DNA of 64,000 nucleotides from Flavobacteriaceae bacterium (GTDB taxonomy: Bacteria; Bacteroidota; Bacteroidia; Flavobacteriales; Flavobacteriaceae). Shown in pieces: positions 27,483-35,537 of this stretch; position 1 is the first letter of the stretch; every line of letters starts with the position of its first letter. Position numbers and translations under genes: made by a program. Location of the stretch: NCBI GenBank assembly GCA_947446865.1, contig CANFHX010000007.1:1-64000 (forward strand). The letters run 5' to 3'. Under the pieces are notes generated by a model, which did not search any database, was not told where the DNA came from, and saw only the letters and a list, made by a program, of their open reading frames with translations.

Positions 27483-28754
27483 ATGACCGTAGATTTACTA
27501 CTCGGATTACAATGGGGAGATGAAGGAAAAGGAAAAATCGTAGACGTTCTAACTTCTAAATACGATATTATTGCTCGTTTTCAAGGTGGTCCAAATGCTG
27601 GGCATACTCTTGAATTTGACGGAATCAAACACGTTTTAAGAACCATTCCTTCTGGGATTTTTCACGATAATAATATCAACGTTATTGGTAATGGCGTGGT
27701 GATTGACCCGGTCGTTTTTAAAAGTGAAATTGATGGTTTGGCAAAATTTAATCTAGACATTAAATCGAAATTAATTATTTCTAGAAAAGCACATTTAATT
27801 CTTCCTACGCATAGATTATTGGATGCGGCATCAGAAGCATCTAAAGGGAAAGCCAAAATTGGTTCTACTTTAAAAGGAATTGGCCCAACTTATATGGACA
27901 AAACCGGTAGAAACGGAATTCGTGTTGGCGATATTGAATTAGCAGATTTTAAAGATCGTTACAGAGCATTGGCAGACAAACACGAAGCCATGATAGCGTT
28001 TTATAACGTAGATATACAATACAATTTAGCAGAATTGGAAGCAGAATTTTTTAATGCTATTGAAGATCTTAAAAAATTAGATTTTATTGATAGTGAAGAA
28101 TATTTAGCACAAGCCCAAAAATCTGGTAAATCTATTCTTTGTGAAGGTGCCCAAGGTTCGTTATTAGATGTAGACTTCGGAACCTATCCTTTTGTAACTT
28201 CTTCTAACACCACTGCCGCAGGTGCATGTACTGGTTTAGGGATTGCACCAAATAAAATAAAAGAAGTATTCGGAATTTTCAAAGCCTATACTACTCGCGT
28301 TGGTTCGGGACCTTTTCCTACAGAAGATTTTGAAGAAGCGGGGGATGTTATGGCAAGCGTTGGAAACGAATTTGGTTCCGTTACCGGAAGAAAAAGACGT
28401 TGCGGTTGGTTGGATTTAGTAGCCCTAAAATATGCCATTCAAGTAAATGGGGTAACCCAATTAATGATGATGAAAGGCGATGTGCTTTCGGGGTTTGAAA
28501 CCTTAAAAGTAGGTACTTCTTACAATTATAAAGGAGACATTATCCAACATTTACCTTATAACATTGAGGAAGAAAATGTAACACCAATATATACCGAATT
28601 TAAAGGATGGAAAGCCGATTTAACAGGAATGACAACTTACGAAGAACTTCCCAAAGAATTAAAAGATTACATCGAATTCATTGAAAAAGAGGTTGAAGTT
28701 CCTATCAAAATAGTATCCGTAGGACCAGACAGAAAACAAACGATTACAAGATAA
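27483..28754 (+). CDS. purA: Adenylosuccinate synthase
   Basis: Joins IMP and aspartate using GTP, the first committed step to AMP. 423 residues, the usual length. The GTP-binding loop GDEGKGK (about 12-18) contains the catalytic Asp13, and His41 (GPNAGHT) is the general acid. GSTLKGIGPTYMDK, the arginine-rich RVGSGPFPTE loop and TGRKRRCGWLDLV complete the signature. Preceded by fur with a short gap, so the two may be co-transcribed. Ends at a strong terminator. Confidence 0.97.
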   Translation: MTVDLLLGLQWGDEGKGKIVDVLTSKYDIIARFQGGPNAGHTLEFDGIKHVLRTIPSGIFHDNNINVIGNGVVIDPVVFKSEIDGLAKFNLDIKSKLIISRKAHLILPTHRLLDAASEASKGKAKIGSTLKGIGPTYMDKTGRNGIRVGDIELADFKDRYRALADKHEAMIAFYNVDIQYNLAELEAEFFNAIEDLKKLDFIDSEEYLAQAQKSGKSILCEGAQGSLLDVDFGTYPFVTSSNTTAAGACTGLGIAPNKIKEVFGIFKAYTTRVGSGPFPTEDFEEAGDVMASVGNEFGSVTGRKRRCGWLDLVALKYAIQVNGVTQLMMMKGDVLSGFETLKVGTSYNYKGDIIQHLPYNIEEENVTPIYTEFKGWKADLTGMTTYEELPKELKDYIEFIEKEVEVPIKIVSVGPDRKQTITR

Positions 28755-28756
28755 AA

Positions 28757-28803
28757 AATGAGGTCGCTATTTAATAAATACCGACCTCAAAAATTATTTT
28801 TTG
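28757..28803. terminator. Bidirectional terminator between purA and glcD-like gene
   Basis: TGAGGTCG (28759-28766) pairs with CGACCTCA (28782-28789) around a 15-base loop, with A-rich sequence before and a TTATTTTTT run after. It suits both convergent genes. Confidence 0.8.
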
Positions 28804-28805
28804 GA

Positions 28806-30203
28806 TTATAAATTGTCTGGAAAAATTTTTCCGGGATTCAATATATTATTTGGATCAAAAACATGTTTAATTCGTTCCATCAATTCCAGATGCACTTTGG
28901 AAAACGCAATGTTCATAAAATTTTTCTGAACAAAACCAATTCCGTGTTCCCCTGAAAGGGTTCCCTTTAGAGATACAGTTAATTCAAATATTTCTCGAAT
29001 TCCTTTAGGTACTTCAATTTGCCAATTAGCATCATTCATTTCTCCTTTAATGATGTTTACATGCAAATTCCCATCGCCTGCATGACCATAACACACCGAT
29101 TGAAATCCATATTTTTTTCCGATAGATTTAATTCCTCTTAACAGTTCTGGTAATACATACCTGGGTACAACAGTATCTTCTTCTTTATAAATTGAATTCG
29201 ATTTTACGGCTTCCGCAACCGAACGGCGCATTTTCCATAAAGCGTTTTTTTGATCTTCGGTATCGGCAAAAAGAACTTCATCTATTTCAAATTGCTCTAC
29301 AACACCCATTATTTTTTCGGCTTCTTGCATAAGAATATCCGAATAATTTCCATCTACTTCAATAAGCAAATGCGCTTGAACATTGTCATTAACATTAATA
29401 TTGATAGTATCATTGTATTTCAAAGTCCAATCAATAGCATCACGCTCCATAAACTCCAAAGCACTTGGCACAACACCAGCTCTAAAAATAGCAGATACCG
29501 CTTCGCAAGCTTGACCTGCATTGTAAAACGGAACTAACATTAAAACGTTGTGGGTGTTTTTAGGTAATAATTTCAAAACTACTTTAGTGATTACTCCTAA
29601 AGTCCCTTCGCTGCCAACCATTAATTGGGTTAAATTATATCCCGTAGAGTTTTTTAAGGTATTGGCACCTGTCCAAATTATTTCACCACTAGGCAAAACT
29701 ACTTCTAAATTCAAAACATAATCTTTAGTTACTCCATATTTTACAGCTCGTGCACCACCAGAATTTTCTGCTACGTTCCCTCCTATCCAGCAACTACCTT
29801 GACTGCTAGGATCTACAGGGTAAAATAATCCTTTTTCTGCAACTGCCTCGCGTAGTACTTGCGTAATTACGGCAGGTTCTACAATGACTTGAAGGTTTTG
29901 TTCGTCAATATGTAAAATTTTATTCAAACGTTCCAATGACAAACCAATACCTTCATAAATACACAAGGCACCACCACTTAAACCAGTTCGTGCACCTATT
30001 GGTGTTGTTGGAATTTTATATTCATTTGCAATTTTTAGTATAGCAGAAATCTCCTCGGCATTAGCAGGTTTTACCACAACACTTGGTGGAAAAACAAAAT
30101 TCTCGGTTTCATCATGACCGTAATGATTTCGGGTTTCTTGGTCAATAAAAACATAAGAAGAACCAACTACAGCAGTAAGTTTTTGAAGGATTTCTGGGTG
30201 CAT
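28806..30203 (-). CDS. FAD-linked oxidase, GlcD / D-lactate dehydrogenase type
   Basis: Oxidises a 2-hydroxyacid such as glycolate or D-lactate at the membrane. 465 residues from MHPEILQKL. The PP-loop FAD-binding domain holds TPIGARTGLSGGALC (about 72-86) and DPSSQGSCWIGGNVAENSGG. The C-terminal domain carries the family motif CYGHAGDGNLHVNI and then SGEHGIGFVQKNFM with active-site histidines. No iron-sulfur domain is fused. The frame extends to a TTG at 30257, but that region reads through a heptamer array; ATGs at 30212 and 30203 are better. Separated by a few bases from terC upstream. Confidence 0.85.
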   Translation of the reverse strand: MHPEILQKLTAVVGSSYVFIDQETRNHYGHDETENFVFPPSVVVKPANAEEISAILKIANEYKIPTTPIGARTGLSGGALCIYEGIGLSLERLNKILHIDEQNLQVIVEPAVITQVLREAVAEKGLFYPVDPSSQGSCWIGGNVAENSGGARAVKYGVTKDYVLNLEVVLPSGEIIWTGANTLKNSTGYNLTQLMVGSEGTLGVITKVVLKLLPKNTHNVLMLVPFYNAGQACEAVSAIFRAGVVPSALEFMERDAIDWTLKYNDTININVNDNVQAHLLIEVDGNYSDILMQEAEKIMGVVEQFEIDEVLFADTEDQKNALWKMRRSVAEAVKSNSIYKEEDTVVPRYVLPELLRGIKSIGKKYGFQSVCYGHAGDGNLHVNIIKGEMNDANWQIEVPKGIREIFELTVSLKGTLSGEHGIGFVQKNFMNIAFSKVHLELMERIKHVFDPNNILNPGKIFPDNL

Positions 30204-30217
30204 TTGTATCATAACTA

Positions 30218-30238
30218 TTAGTAAGAAGTAAAAAATAG
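30218..30238. repeat. Heptamer tandem array 4 (short)
   Basis: Three degenerate 7-base units, TTAGTAA, GAAGTAA and AAAATAG, lie just upstream of the oxidase start and resemble the unit of array 1. Degenerate, so only suggestive. Confidence 0.35.
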
Positions 30239-30263
30239 ACTTGTTTATACTATTCAAGTATTT

Positions 30264-31124
30264 CTAATTAGCAAAATTGTCGTCTTTAAGTTTTTCATCT
30301 TTTATTTCGCTGTTGTGTAACTTAACAGGTTTTGTGTTTTTACGCATTTTTATATTTAAAAATTCTACAAATAACGAGAAGAAGATGGCAAAATATAAAT
30401 AGCCTTTTGGGATGCTGGAAACTTCTACATCGTTGCCAAAACGGAAATGTGCCAGATGCGAACCTTCGGCAAGCAACATCACTCCAATTAGGATTAGGAA
30501 GGAAAGACCAAGTATTTGTATGGTTGGGTGCTCGTTTACGAATTTAGAAACGGGACCTGCGAAAATCATCATAATTCCGATGGAAATAACGATGGATAAA
30601 ATCATGATTTCAATGGCGCCATCGGGACCAAAGCCGCCTTGTGCTGGGCTTTTCATGCTAATCATTCCGATTGCGGTTAAGATACTGTCGAAAGAAAAAA
30701 CGATGTTTAACAATGCAATTTGAAAAATAGCGCCTGTTAATCCGGACGCCGATTTGCCTTTGGCGCCTTCTTCTTCGCCTTCCATTTTATGGTGAATTTC
30801 AGAAACGGATTTATACAAAAGGAACAATCCACCACCAAAGATGATAAGGCTTTGACCAGTTACTTGGGCTTCGAAAAAACCAAAATCAAGATGAAATAGG
30901 GTTTCTTGTAAACTTAAAACCCAAGTGATTCCGAATAATAAAACGATACGGAAAACCATTGCTAAGGTTAATCCTATTCTTCGAGCTTTTGGTTGCTCTT
31001 TTGCAGGAAGTTTACCAGAAACGATGGATAGGAAGACGATATTGTCGATTCCTAAAATGATTTCTAAGAAGGTTAGAGTTAGTAATGCTACCCAAGCATT
31101 TGGATTGGAAATTAATTCGGTCAT
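30264..31124 (-). CDS. TerC family membrane protein (metal/tellurite resistance type)
   Basis: 286 residues with about seven transmembrane helices. The first helix has FLEIILGIDNIVFLSIVSGKLP and a later one NIVFSFDSILTAIGM; the paired acidic residues in these two motifs are the ion-binding signature of TerC/MtfA-like exporters. Characterised relatives export manganese or help load secreted enzymes with it. The cytoplasmic tail is charged (KLHNSEIKDEKLKDDNF). It probably sits in the inner membrane and protects against metal overload, or metallates exported proteins. Confidence 0.87.
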   Translation of the reverse strand: MTELISNPNAWVALLTLTFLEIILGIDNIVFLSIVSGKLPAKEQPKARRIGLTLAMVFRIVLLFGITWVLSLQETLFHLDFGFFEAQVTGQSLIIFGGGLFLLYKSVSEIHHKMEGEEEGAKGKSASGLTGAIFQIALLNIVFSFDSILTAIGMISMKSPAQGGFGPDGAIEIMILSIVISIGIMMIFAGPVSKFVNEHPTIQILGLSFLILIGVMLLAEGSHLAHFRFGNDVEVSSIPKGYLYFAIFFSLFVEFLNIKMRKNTKPVKLHNSEIKDEKLKDDNFAN

Positions 31125-31164
31125 TGGATTTTGAAAATTTATATTGTAAAGTAGTTTTACGTAA

Positions 31165-31545
31165 TTAATTGGTTTTTGTTACAGTTCCTATTTGTTTTTT
31201 AGAATCTCCAACAAAAGAATATTCAAAAGTATAGGTTTTTCCTTTGGTAGTAAGGATTCGCATACTGATTGCTTTTCGTTCGGCTATATTTCTCGGGTGT
31301 AATTTTTGAATAATGAATTCGTAATCGTTTACCCAACGCACCGAAGCGGTATCGGTTCTGCTTTTGTAGGTTTCAATTTGAAGTTTGTCGGTTCTTTCAA
31401 AAGTGGTAATTTCTTTTTTACCATTGGTTTCTTGCGTGAATTCAAATTTTCCCGTTTTAAAATCTTTCGGATTGCACTCTTGTTGTTTTTGGCAGGAGAA
31501 AAGTGCTAAAGAAATTAGAACATATTTTAGTTTTGAAATTGCCAT
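31165..31545 (-). CDS. Small lipoprotein of unknown function
   Basis: 126 residues with a lipoprotein signal (KLKYVLISLALFSC, Cys18). The mature part is beta-rich and begins with ECNPKDFKTGKFEFTQETNGK, a pattern common to small flavobacterial lipoproteins sometimes mislabelled as topoisomerase-related. No catalytic motif is seen. The start codon lies within an AAATTG hexamer array, so repeat sequence continues into the first codons. Confidence 0.65.
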   Translation of the reverse strand: MAISKLKYVLISLALFSCQKQQECNPKDFKTGKFEFTQETNGKKEITTFERTDKLQIETYKSRTDTASVRWVNDYEFIIQKLHPRNIAERKAISMRILTTKGKTYTFEYSFVGDSKKQIGTVTKTN

Positions 31546-31580
31546 TGAAATTGAAATTGTTTTTTGAAATTGTTATTTTA
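31537..31580. repeat. AAATTG/ATTGNN hexamer array across a start codon
   Basis: On the plus strand the units ATTGCC, ATTGAA, ATTGAA, ATTGTT and, after a short break, ATTGTT are lined up. On the minus strand the array reads CAATTT repeated and includes the lipoprotein ATG at 31545. A similar array lies at 36362-36406. Confidence 0.5.
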
Positions 31581-32148
31581 ATTTTTTGAATTCATCATCA
31601 GTAAAATTCTTTATACTTTTATCTTTAGAAAATTTATCGGAATTGTAATCCTTTGATTTGTTTTTTGGAATAGAAAGACTTGTCCAATCTTCTTTTTTAA
31701 GCATTTTAGCATAAAATATAATTTGTCCAATATGATATGGATAATGCGCCAATTGACGGTTGATTGCTTCAACAACGGTATGACCTTCGTTTCTAATATA
31801 AATAATATCTGAAAGTTGGTTGGATTTTAATGAATTTAAAGCGTTTAAAAAACATTCCCAACCTTTGTCCCAAATTTCTAATACCTCTTTTTTAGTTTTT
31901 ATTGAATCATCAAATTCAGAATCACGATTGCGCCATTCTTTTTCGCCATCGGTTGTTAAAAAATCAGTCCAACGAGAAAGCATATTTCCTGAAATGTGTT
32001 TAATGATTGTTGCAATAGAATTGGTGTCTTCATTAATTGAGGCAAACAATTGATTAGGTTCCAATTGTTCCATTGCTTTTTCTCCTAGTAGTTTATAGTA
32101 GAGAAATTGTTTTTTTGTACTTTCTAAATAGGAGTTATTTATTTCCAT
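31573..32148 (-). CDS. DinB-like DUF1572 family protein
   Basis: 191 residues of a four-helix bundle. The three metal-binding histidines of the DinB fold are in place: His51 (IIKHISGNML), His135 and His139 (QLAHYPYHIGQI). Members are thiol-dependent transferases or damage-induced proteins; substrate unknown. The C-terminal about 40 residues are Lys/Ser-rich. Its first 14 bases overlap the end of the upstream antitoxin-like gene, so the two are translationally coupled. Confidence 0.8.
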   Translation of the reverse strand: MEINNSYLESTKKQFLYYKLLGEKAMEQLEPNQLFASINEDTNSIATIIKHISGNMLSRWTDFLTTDGEKEWRNRDSEFDDSIKTKKEVLEIWDKGWECFLNALNSLKSNQLSDIIYIRNEGHTVVEAINRQLAHYPYHIGQIIFYAKMLKKEDWTSLSIPKNKSKDYNSDKFSKDKSIKNFTDDEFKKLK

Positions 32149-32371
32149 TTGATTTATTGCTTTTTTTAGAAATCAAAATTGCTTCTTCTTCCGAATAATA
32201 ATTACCATCAGCAATGTTTTTTATTGCGTTGTCAATGTCAATATTATATTCCAAATCGGATTCCGATTTGCCAATATTTTGGAGTAAATGCTTTAATTTT
32301 TCAATAAAAGCAACATCCTTAACCTTGTCAATTTCTTGATGTATCCAAGTTATTTCTGCTTTAATATCCAT
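32135..32371 (-). CDS. Antitoxin-like small protein without adjacent toxin
   Basis: 78 residues. N-terminal helix MDIKAEITWIHQEIDKVKD, then an acidic middle, then DIDNAIKNIADGNYYSEEEA. This looks like the Bacteroidota addiction-module antitoxins that usually precede a RelE/ParE toxin gene. Here the next gene encodes a DinB-like protein instead, overlapping by 14 bases. The family assignment is from general resemblance only, so function is a suggestion. Confidence 0.55.
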   Translation of the reverse strand: MDIKAEITWIHQEIDKVKDVAFIEKLKHLLQNIGKSESDLEYNIDIDNAIKNIADGNYYSEEEAILISKKSNKSNGNK

Positions 32372-32392
32372 AATTATTTAATTAAAAAATTA

Positions 32393-32617
32393 TTATTTAT
32401 CATTAAAAAGTGCATCCGTCATTGTTTTTAAACCTTTGAAAGCCAGAAAAACAGATACCAAACAAATGGTACACCCAATGGTAAGTACTAAATAATGCCA
32501 ATTGTTTTGTTTGTTCATGAAAGCATTATACATGATGCTTGGGCCAATAAACATTAGGGGTAATGCTCCGAAGAGGTATTTTATTCCTTTTGCTAGTAAC
32601 TCTTTGTTGGTTGCCAT
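32393..32617 (-). CDS. Small membrane protein, DUF6095-like
   Basis: 74 residues with two transmembrane helices (about 14-31 and 42-62) separated by a short loop NAFMNKQNNWHY. It matches my recollection of the flavobacterial DUF6095 family, of unknown function. It lies 23 bases downstream of murQ and in the same direction, so it is probably co-transcribed. Confidence 0.7.
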   Translation of the reverse strand: MATNKELLAKGIKYLFGALPLMFIGPSIMYNAFMNKQNNWHYLVLTIGCTICLVSVFLAFKGLKTMTDALFNDK

Positions 32618-32640
32618 TTTTTGGGTTGTTTAGTATTATA

Positions 32641-33456
32641 TTATTTAGACAGAAAACTATCTATTGCTTTCCGTACACTTCCATTTTGTTTTAGTAATTC
32701 GCTTGCCTTTTCATAGGATACAGGAATTTCTCCCATAATCATTTTCACTCCGCGATCTACCAATTTGTCATTACTCAATTGCATATCGACCATTTTGTTT
32801 CCTTTTACTTTTCCGAGTTGGATCATGGTGGCTGTTGAAATCATGTTTAAAACTAATTTTTGAGCCGTTCCTGCTTTCATTCGGGAACTTCCAGTTACAA
32901 ATTCGGGTCCAACTACCACCACAACTGGATATTGCGCTGTAAGTGCCAACGGACTTCCTTCGTTACAAGTAATGCAACCTATAGTAATATTATTTTCTTT
33001 GCAACGTTCTAATCCTGAGATTACATAAGGAGTTGTTCCAGATGCTGCAATACCAATTACAACGTCGTTTTCATTGATATTATGTTCCAGTAAGTCATTC
33101 CAAGCTTGGGTAGTATTATCTTCGGCATTTTCGACGGCTCTGCGAATGGCTTTATCGCCACCAGCAATAATCCCGTTAACCAATTCAAAAGGTACACCAA
33201 AGGTTGGAGGACATTCGGAGGCATCTACAATTCCTAATCTGCCAGAAGTTCCTGCACCAATATAGAAAAGTCTTCCGCCCAATTTCATTTTCTCTACAAC
33301 TTTAGTAACCAAAAGTTCTATTTGAGGTAATGCTTTTTCAACAGCAAATGGAACTGTTTTATCTTCGTTATTAATATTGAATAACAAATCGGCAACCGAC
33401 ATTTTTTCTAAATTGTCGTGTTTGGAAGGTTGTTCTGTGGTTTTAGTGAAGTTCAT
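32641..33456 (-). CDS. murQ: N-acetylmuramic acid 6-phosphate etherase
   Basis: Cleaves the lactyl ether of MurNAc-6-P to give GlcNAc-6-P in peptidoglycan recycling. 271 residues. The SIS domain has RLFYIGAGTSGRLGIVDASE (about 63-82) with the phosphosugar-binding serine and the catalytic Glu, then PPTFG, and GIAASGTTPYVISGL. A late GSSRMKAGTAQK motif contacts phosphate. Slightly short of E. coli MurQ (298) but complete. Preceded by a toxin-antitoxin-like pair with only a 9-base gap. Confidence 0.93.
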   Translation of the reverse strand: MNFTKTTEQPSKHDNLEKMSVADLLFNINNEDKTVPFAVEKALPQIELLVTKVVEKMKLGGRLFYIGAGTSGRLGIVDASECPPTFGVPFELVNGIIAGGDKAIRRAVENAEDNTTQAWNDLLEHNINENDVVIGIAASGTTPYVISGLERCKENNITIGCITCNEGSPLALTAQYPVVVVVGPEFVTGSSRMKAGTAQKLVLNMISTATMIQLGKVKGNKMVDMQLSNDKLVDRGVKMIMGEIPVSYEKASELLKQNGSVRKAIDSFLSK

Positions 33457-33465
33457 TTTTTGTTG

Positions 33466-33807
33466 TTATCGGATGCATTCAATATGTTTCTCTTTTGCAA
33501 TAATCATTCTATTGTTTTCAATTTCAAGGACTATTTTAGACCAATTAATTTCAAAATAAGTATACAATTGTTTTAAAGAATAATTACCCAATTGAAAATA
33601 AATCACTTTTGGACTTTTTTCAGAAACTAAAAACTTATTGAAAAAATCAACGTCTTTTGTAAGGATAATTAAATTGTTTTCAAGTGCGTAATTCCATATT
33701 TCAGTATCGGTCATTTTTAAATTAATATCCGATACAAATTCAAAATGCTCCTTATTGAAATAACTAAAATATTTGGGTAAATTTACATCTACTAAAAAAG
33801 AATTCAT
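33466..33807 (-). CDS. PIN-like DUF5615 toxin candidate
   Basis: 113 residues. An acidic cluster in the order of PIN/Mut7-C domains is visible: Asp7 (FLVDVNL), Asp34/Glu36 (MTDTEIW), and Asp52/Asp54 (ILTKDVDFF). In other genomes DUF5615 proteins follow DUF433 partners as presumed type II toxin-antitoxin pairs, with the PIN-like member the ribonuclease. The upstream DUF433 gene ends two bases before this start. Toxicity is inferred. Confidence 0.78.
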   Translation of the reverse strand: MNSFLVDVNLPKYFSYFNKEHFEFVSDINLKMTDTEIWNYALENNLIILTKDVDFFNKFLVSEKSPKVIYFQLGNYSLKQLYTYFEINWSKIVLEIENNRMIIAKEKHIECIR

Positions 33808-33809
33808 AA

Positions 33810-34049
33810 TTAACTGGCTAATTGAATATCGTTTTTTGAAGTAGTTAAGTTTTTTAAAGCGAACGCAATAGCCGCTTGAATATCTTCTTTTTCTAGGAAA
33901 GGATAAGCAGCAATAATTTCGTCTATAGAATCTCCAGCAGAAAGATATTGCAAAATAGTTTCTACTGTAATTCGCATTCCTCTTATGGTTGGTTTGCCAT
34001 TACATAAATCAGGATTTATTGTAATTCTTTCTAATACAGAAGTTTCCAT
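33810..34049 (-). CDS. DUF433 antitoxin candidate
   Basis: 79 residues with the DUF433 helix-turn-helix-like sequence: DLCNGKPTIRGMRITVETILQYLSAG (about 14-39) then SIDEIIAAYPFLEKEDIQAAI. Partner of the PIN-like protein encoded two bases downstream. It may also bind the promoter of the pair. Homologues are common as mobile two-gene cassettes. Confidence 0.8.
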   Translation of the reverse strand: METSVLERITINPDLCNGKPTIRGMRITVETILQYLSAGDSIDEIIAAYPFLEKEDIQAAIAFALKNLTTSKNDIQLAS

Positions 34050-34093
34050 TTTTTTTTCTTTTTACAAAGTTAATAAATTTTCAATAACATATT

Positions 34094-34762
34094 TTATAAA
34101 AAACTCGCCAATACTATCCCTAAAACAATCACCGAAATTTTAGCAATATTAAATTTATGTCCTTCACTACTTTCAAAAATAATTGTGGAAGAAATATGAA
34201 ATAGAATACCAATTACCACTGCGGTTATCTCGGTATAATAGTCGTTTAATATTGGAAAAGTATCTGAAACCAAAGTTCCTAATGGTGTCATTATTGCAAA
34301 AGTCAGCATGAATAAGAACAATGCAGTTTTATTCAATTGAGCATGGAGGAAAAAAGTTGTCAAGATAATGGCGATAGGGAAGTGGTGAATGGCAATTCCT
34401 ATAGCTAAATCATGGTGATGATTTACTGGAAAACCCTCCAATAATGCGTGAATGCACAAACTGATGAAAAGTAGCCAAGGCATTTGTGTCATTTTATCGT
34501 GACCGTGAACATGGCCGTGTTCGGCACCTTTGGAGAAAAATTCTAAGATGATTTGAAATAAAATCCCCACCATAATAAAGATTCCCACTTTTGAATTTCC
34601 GCTTTCGTATACCTCTGGAAGCAAATGCATCACGGTTAAGGAAAGCAAAAACGAACCACTAAATGCCAATAGCAATTTTAGATTCTTTTTGTCTTGGGGT
34701 TTTAGCCAAAGCGCAATAGAAAATCCAAGGAGAACCGATAGTAGGGGCAGTAGGTAGTTCAT
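34094..34762 (-). CDS. ZIP family metal transporter
   Basis: 222 residues with about seven to eight transmembrane helices. A histidine-rich cytoplasmic loop (EHGHVHGHDKM, about 81-91) and helices with HALLEGFPVNHHHDLAIGIAIHHFPIA, split in the ZIP pattern HxxEG ... HHxP, form the metal site. It probably imports zinc or iron. The binding-site helix order is canonical but the protein is short. No metal-responsive site was recognised upstream. Confidence 0.85.
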   Translation of the reverse strand: MNYLLPLLSVLLGFSIALWLKPQDKKNLKLLLAFSGSFLLSLTVMHLLPEVYESGNSKVGIFIMVGILFQIILEFFSKGAEHGHVHGHDKMTQMPWLLFISLCIHALLEGFPVNHHHDLAIGIAIHHFPIAIILTTFFLHAQLNKTALFLFMLTFAIMTPLGTLVSDTFPILNDYYTEITAVVIGILFHISSTIIFESSEGHKFNIAKISVIVLGIVLASFL

Positions 34763-34777
34763 GAATAGGTCTGAAAA

Positions 34778-34930
34778 TTAATCTTTTTTTATTGTTTTAG
34801 GTTTTCTTGTGATTTTAGAAGAAATTAATTTTACTTTTAAAAAATCGCTAAATTCCTTATCTTCCTTTGGAGTTGGTTTCTTTGAAACAATAACCATATC
34901 CATATCGTTTAACTTTTTAATATTTATCAT
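34778..34930 (-). CDS. 50-residue partner of the GNAT protein (possible antitoxin)
   Basis: Reads MINIKKLNDMDMVIVSKKPT and continues PKEDKEFSDFLKVKLISSKI before a very basic tail. The ATG at 34930 lies inside the end of the GNAT gene (14-base overlap), so translation is coupled. A charged, probably disordered peptide encoded next to a lone small GNAT suggests a toxin-antitoxin-like arrangement, but no antitoxin domain is recognised. It is shorter than 60 codons and easily missed. Confidence 0.6.
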   Translation of the reverse strand: MINIKKLNDMDMVIVSKKPTPKEDKEFSDFLKVKLISSKITRKPKTIKKD

Positions 34931-35462
34931 AATTAAAATTTTTAAAATATTGTTTTACTAATTTTAATGCTTCAGGGGTGTCAATATACATTCGGGAACT
35001 ATTATTAAATTGTTTTGCTCCTAAAGTCAATTTGTAATGTTGAATTAATTTTGTCTTTGCAATAAAAGAATCTATCCCATTATAACCGTTTTCAATGGAA
35101 TATTTACAACAAAAAGCAACCAAATTTCCAGCAACACCTTTATATATTTTTTTGGAACCCTTGTTGAATTTAGCATTTTCTATTAACGAAAGAAAAATGT
35201 GGTCTCCTTTGTTAACTACTGAAACTAATCCTTGAATAATATTTTGATTATTCGTGGTTACTAATTTATAAACTTCGTTTTCAATTGTATTAATCTCTCT
35301 TTCCCAATTAAATTGCCAATTCGACTTCTTAAGAACTAATTTTTCATTAGTCAAAATACGGATAACTTCGGTTTCAAAAACTTCCTTAGTTATAGCGTTT
35401 TCAATAGAATTAGTTAGTTTGTCTATTTTGAACTGAAGAGGCGCACTATTTTCTTGATTCAC
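34917..35462 (-). CDS. Small GNAT-like acetyltransferase
   Basis: 181 residues from GTG. The GNAT core is in the C-terminal half: IYKGVAGNLVAFCCKYSIEN (the acetyl-CoA pyrophosphate loop, about 106-125) and then LIQHYKLTLGAK with the usual motif B. The N-terminal half has no recognised domain. Overlap with a tiny downstream gene is reminiscent of GNAT toxins that acetylate aminoacyl-tRNA, but typical two-gene modules of that kind have a DUF1778-type antitoxin, which is not seen. Function unknown. Confidence 0.65.
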   Translation of the reverse strand: MNQENSAPLQFKIDKLTNSIENAITKEVFETEVIRILTNEKLVLKKSNWQFNWEREINTIENEVYKLVTTNNQNIIQGLVSVVNKGDHIFLSLIENAKFNKGSKKIYKGVAGNLVAFCCKYSIENGYNGIDSFIAKTKLIQHYKLTLGAKQFNNSSRMYIDTPEALKLVKQYFKNFNYDKY

Positions 35463-35537
35463 TGGTAACTATTTTATATAAACTTGTACAAATGCTTCTT
35501 TAAACACTATTTGTTATAGTAAAAATACAAAATATTT

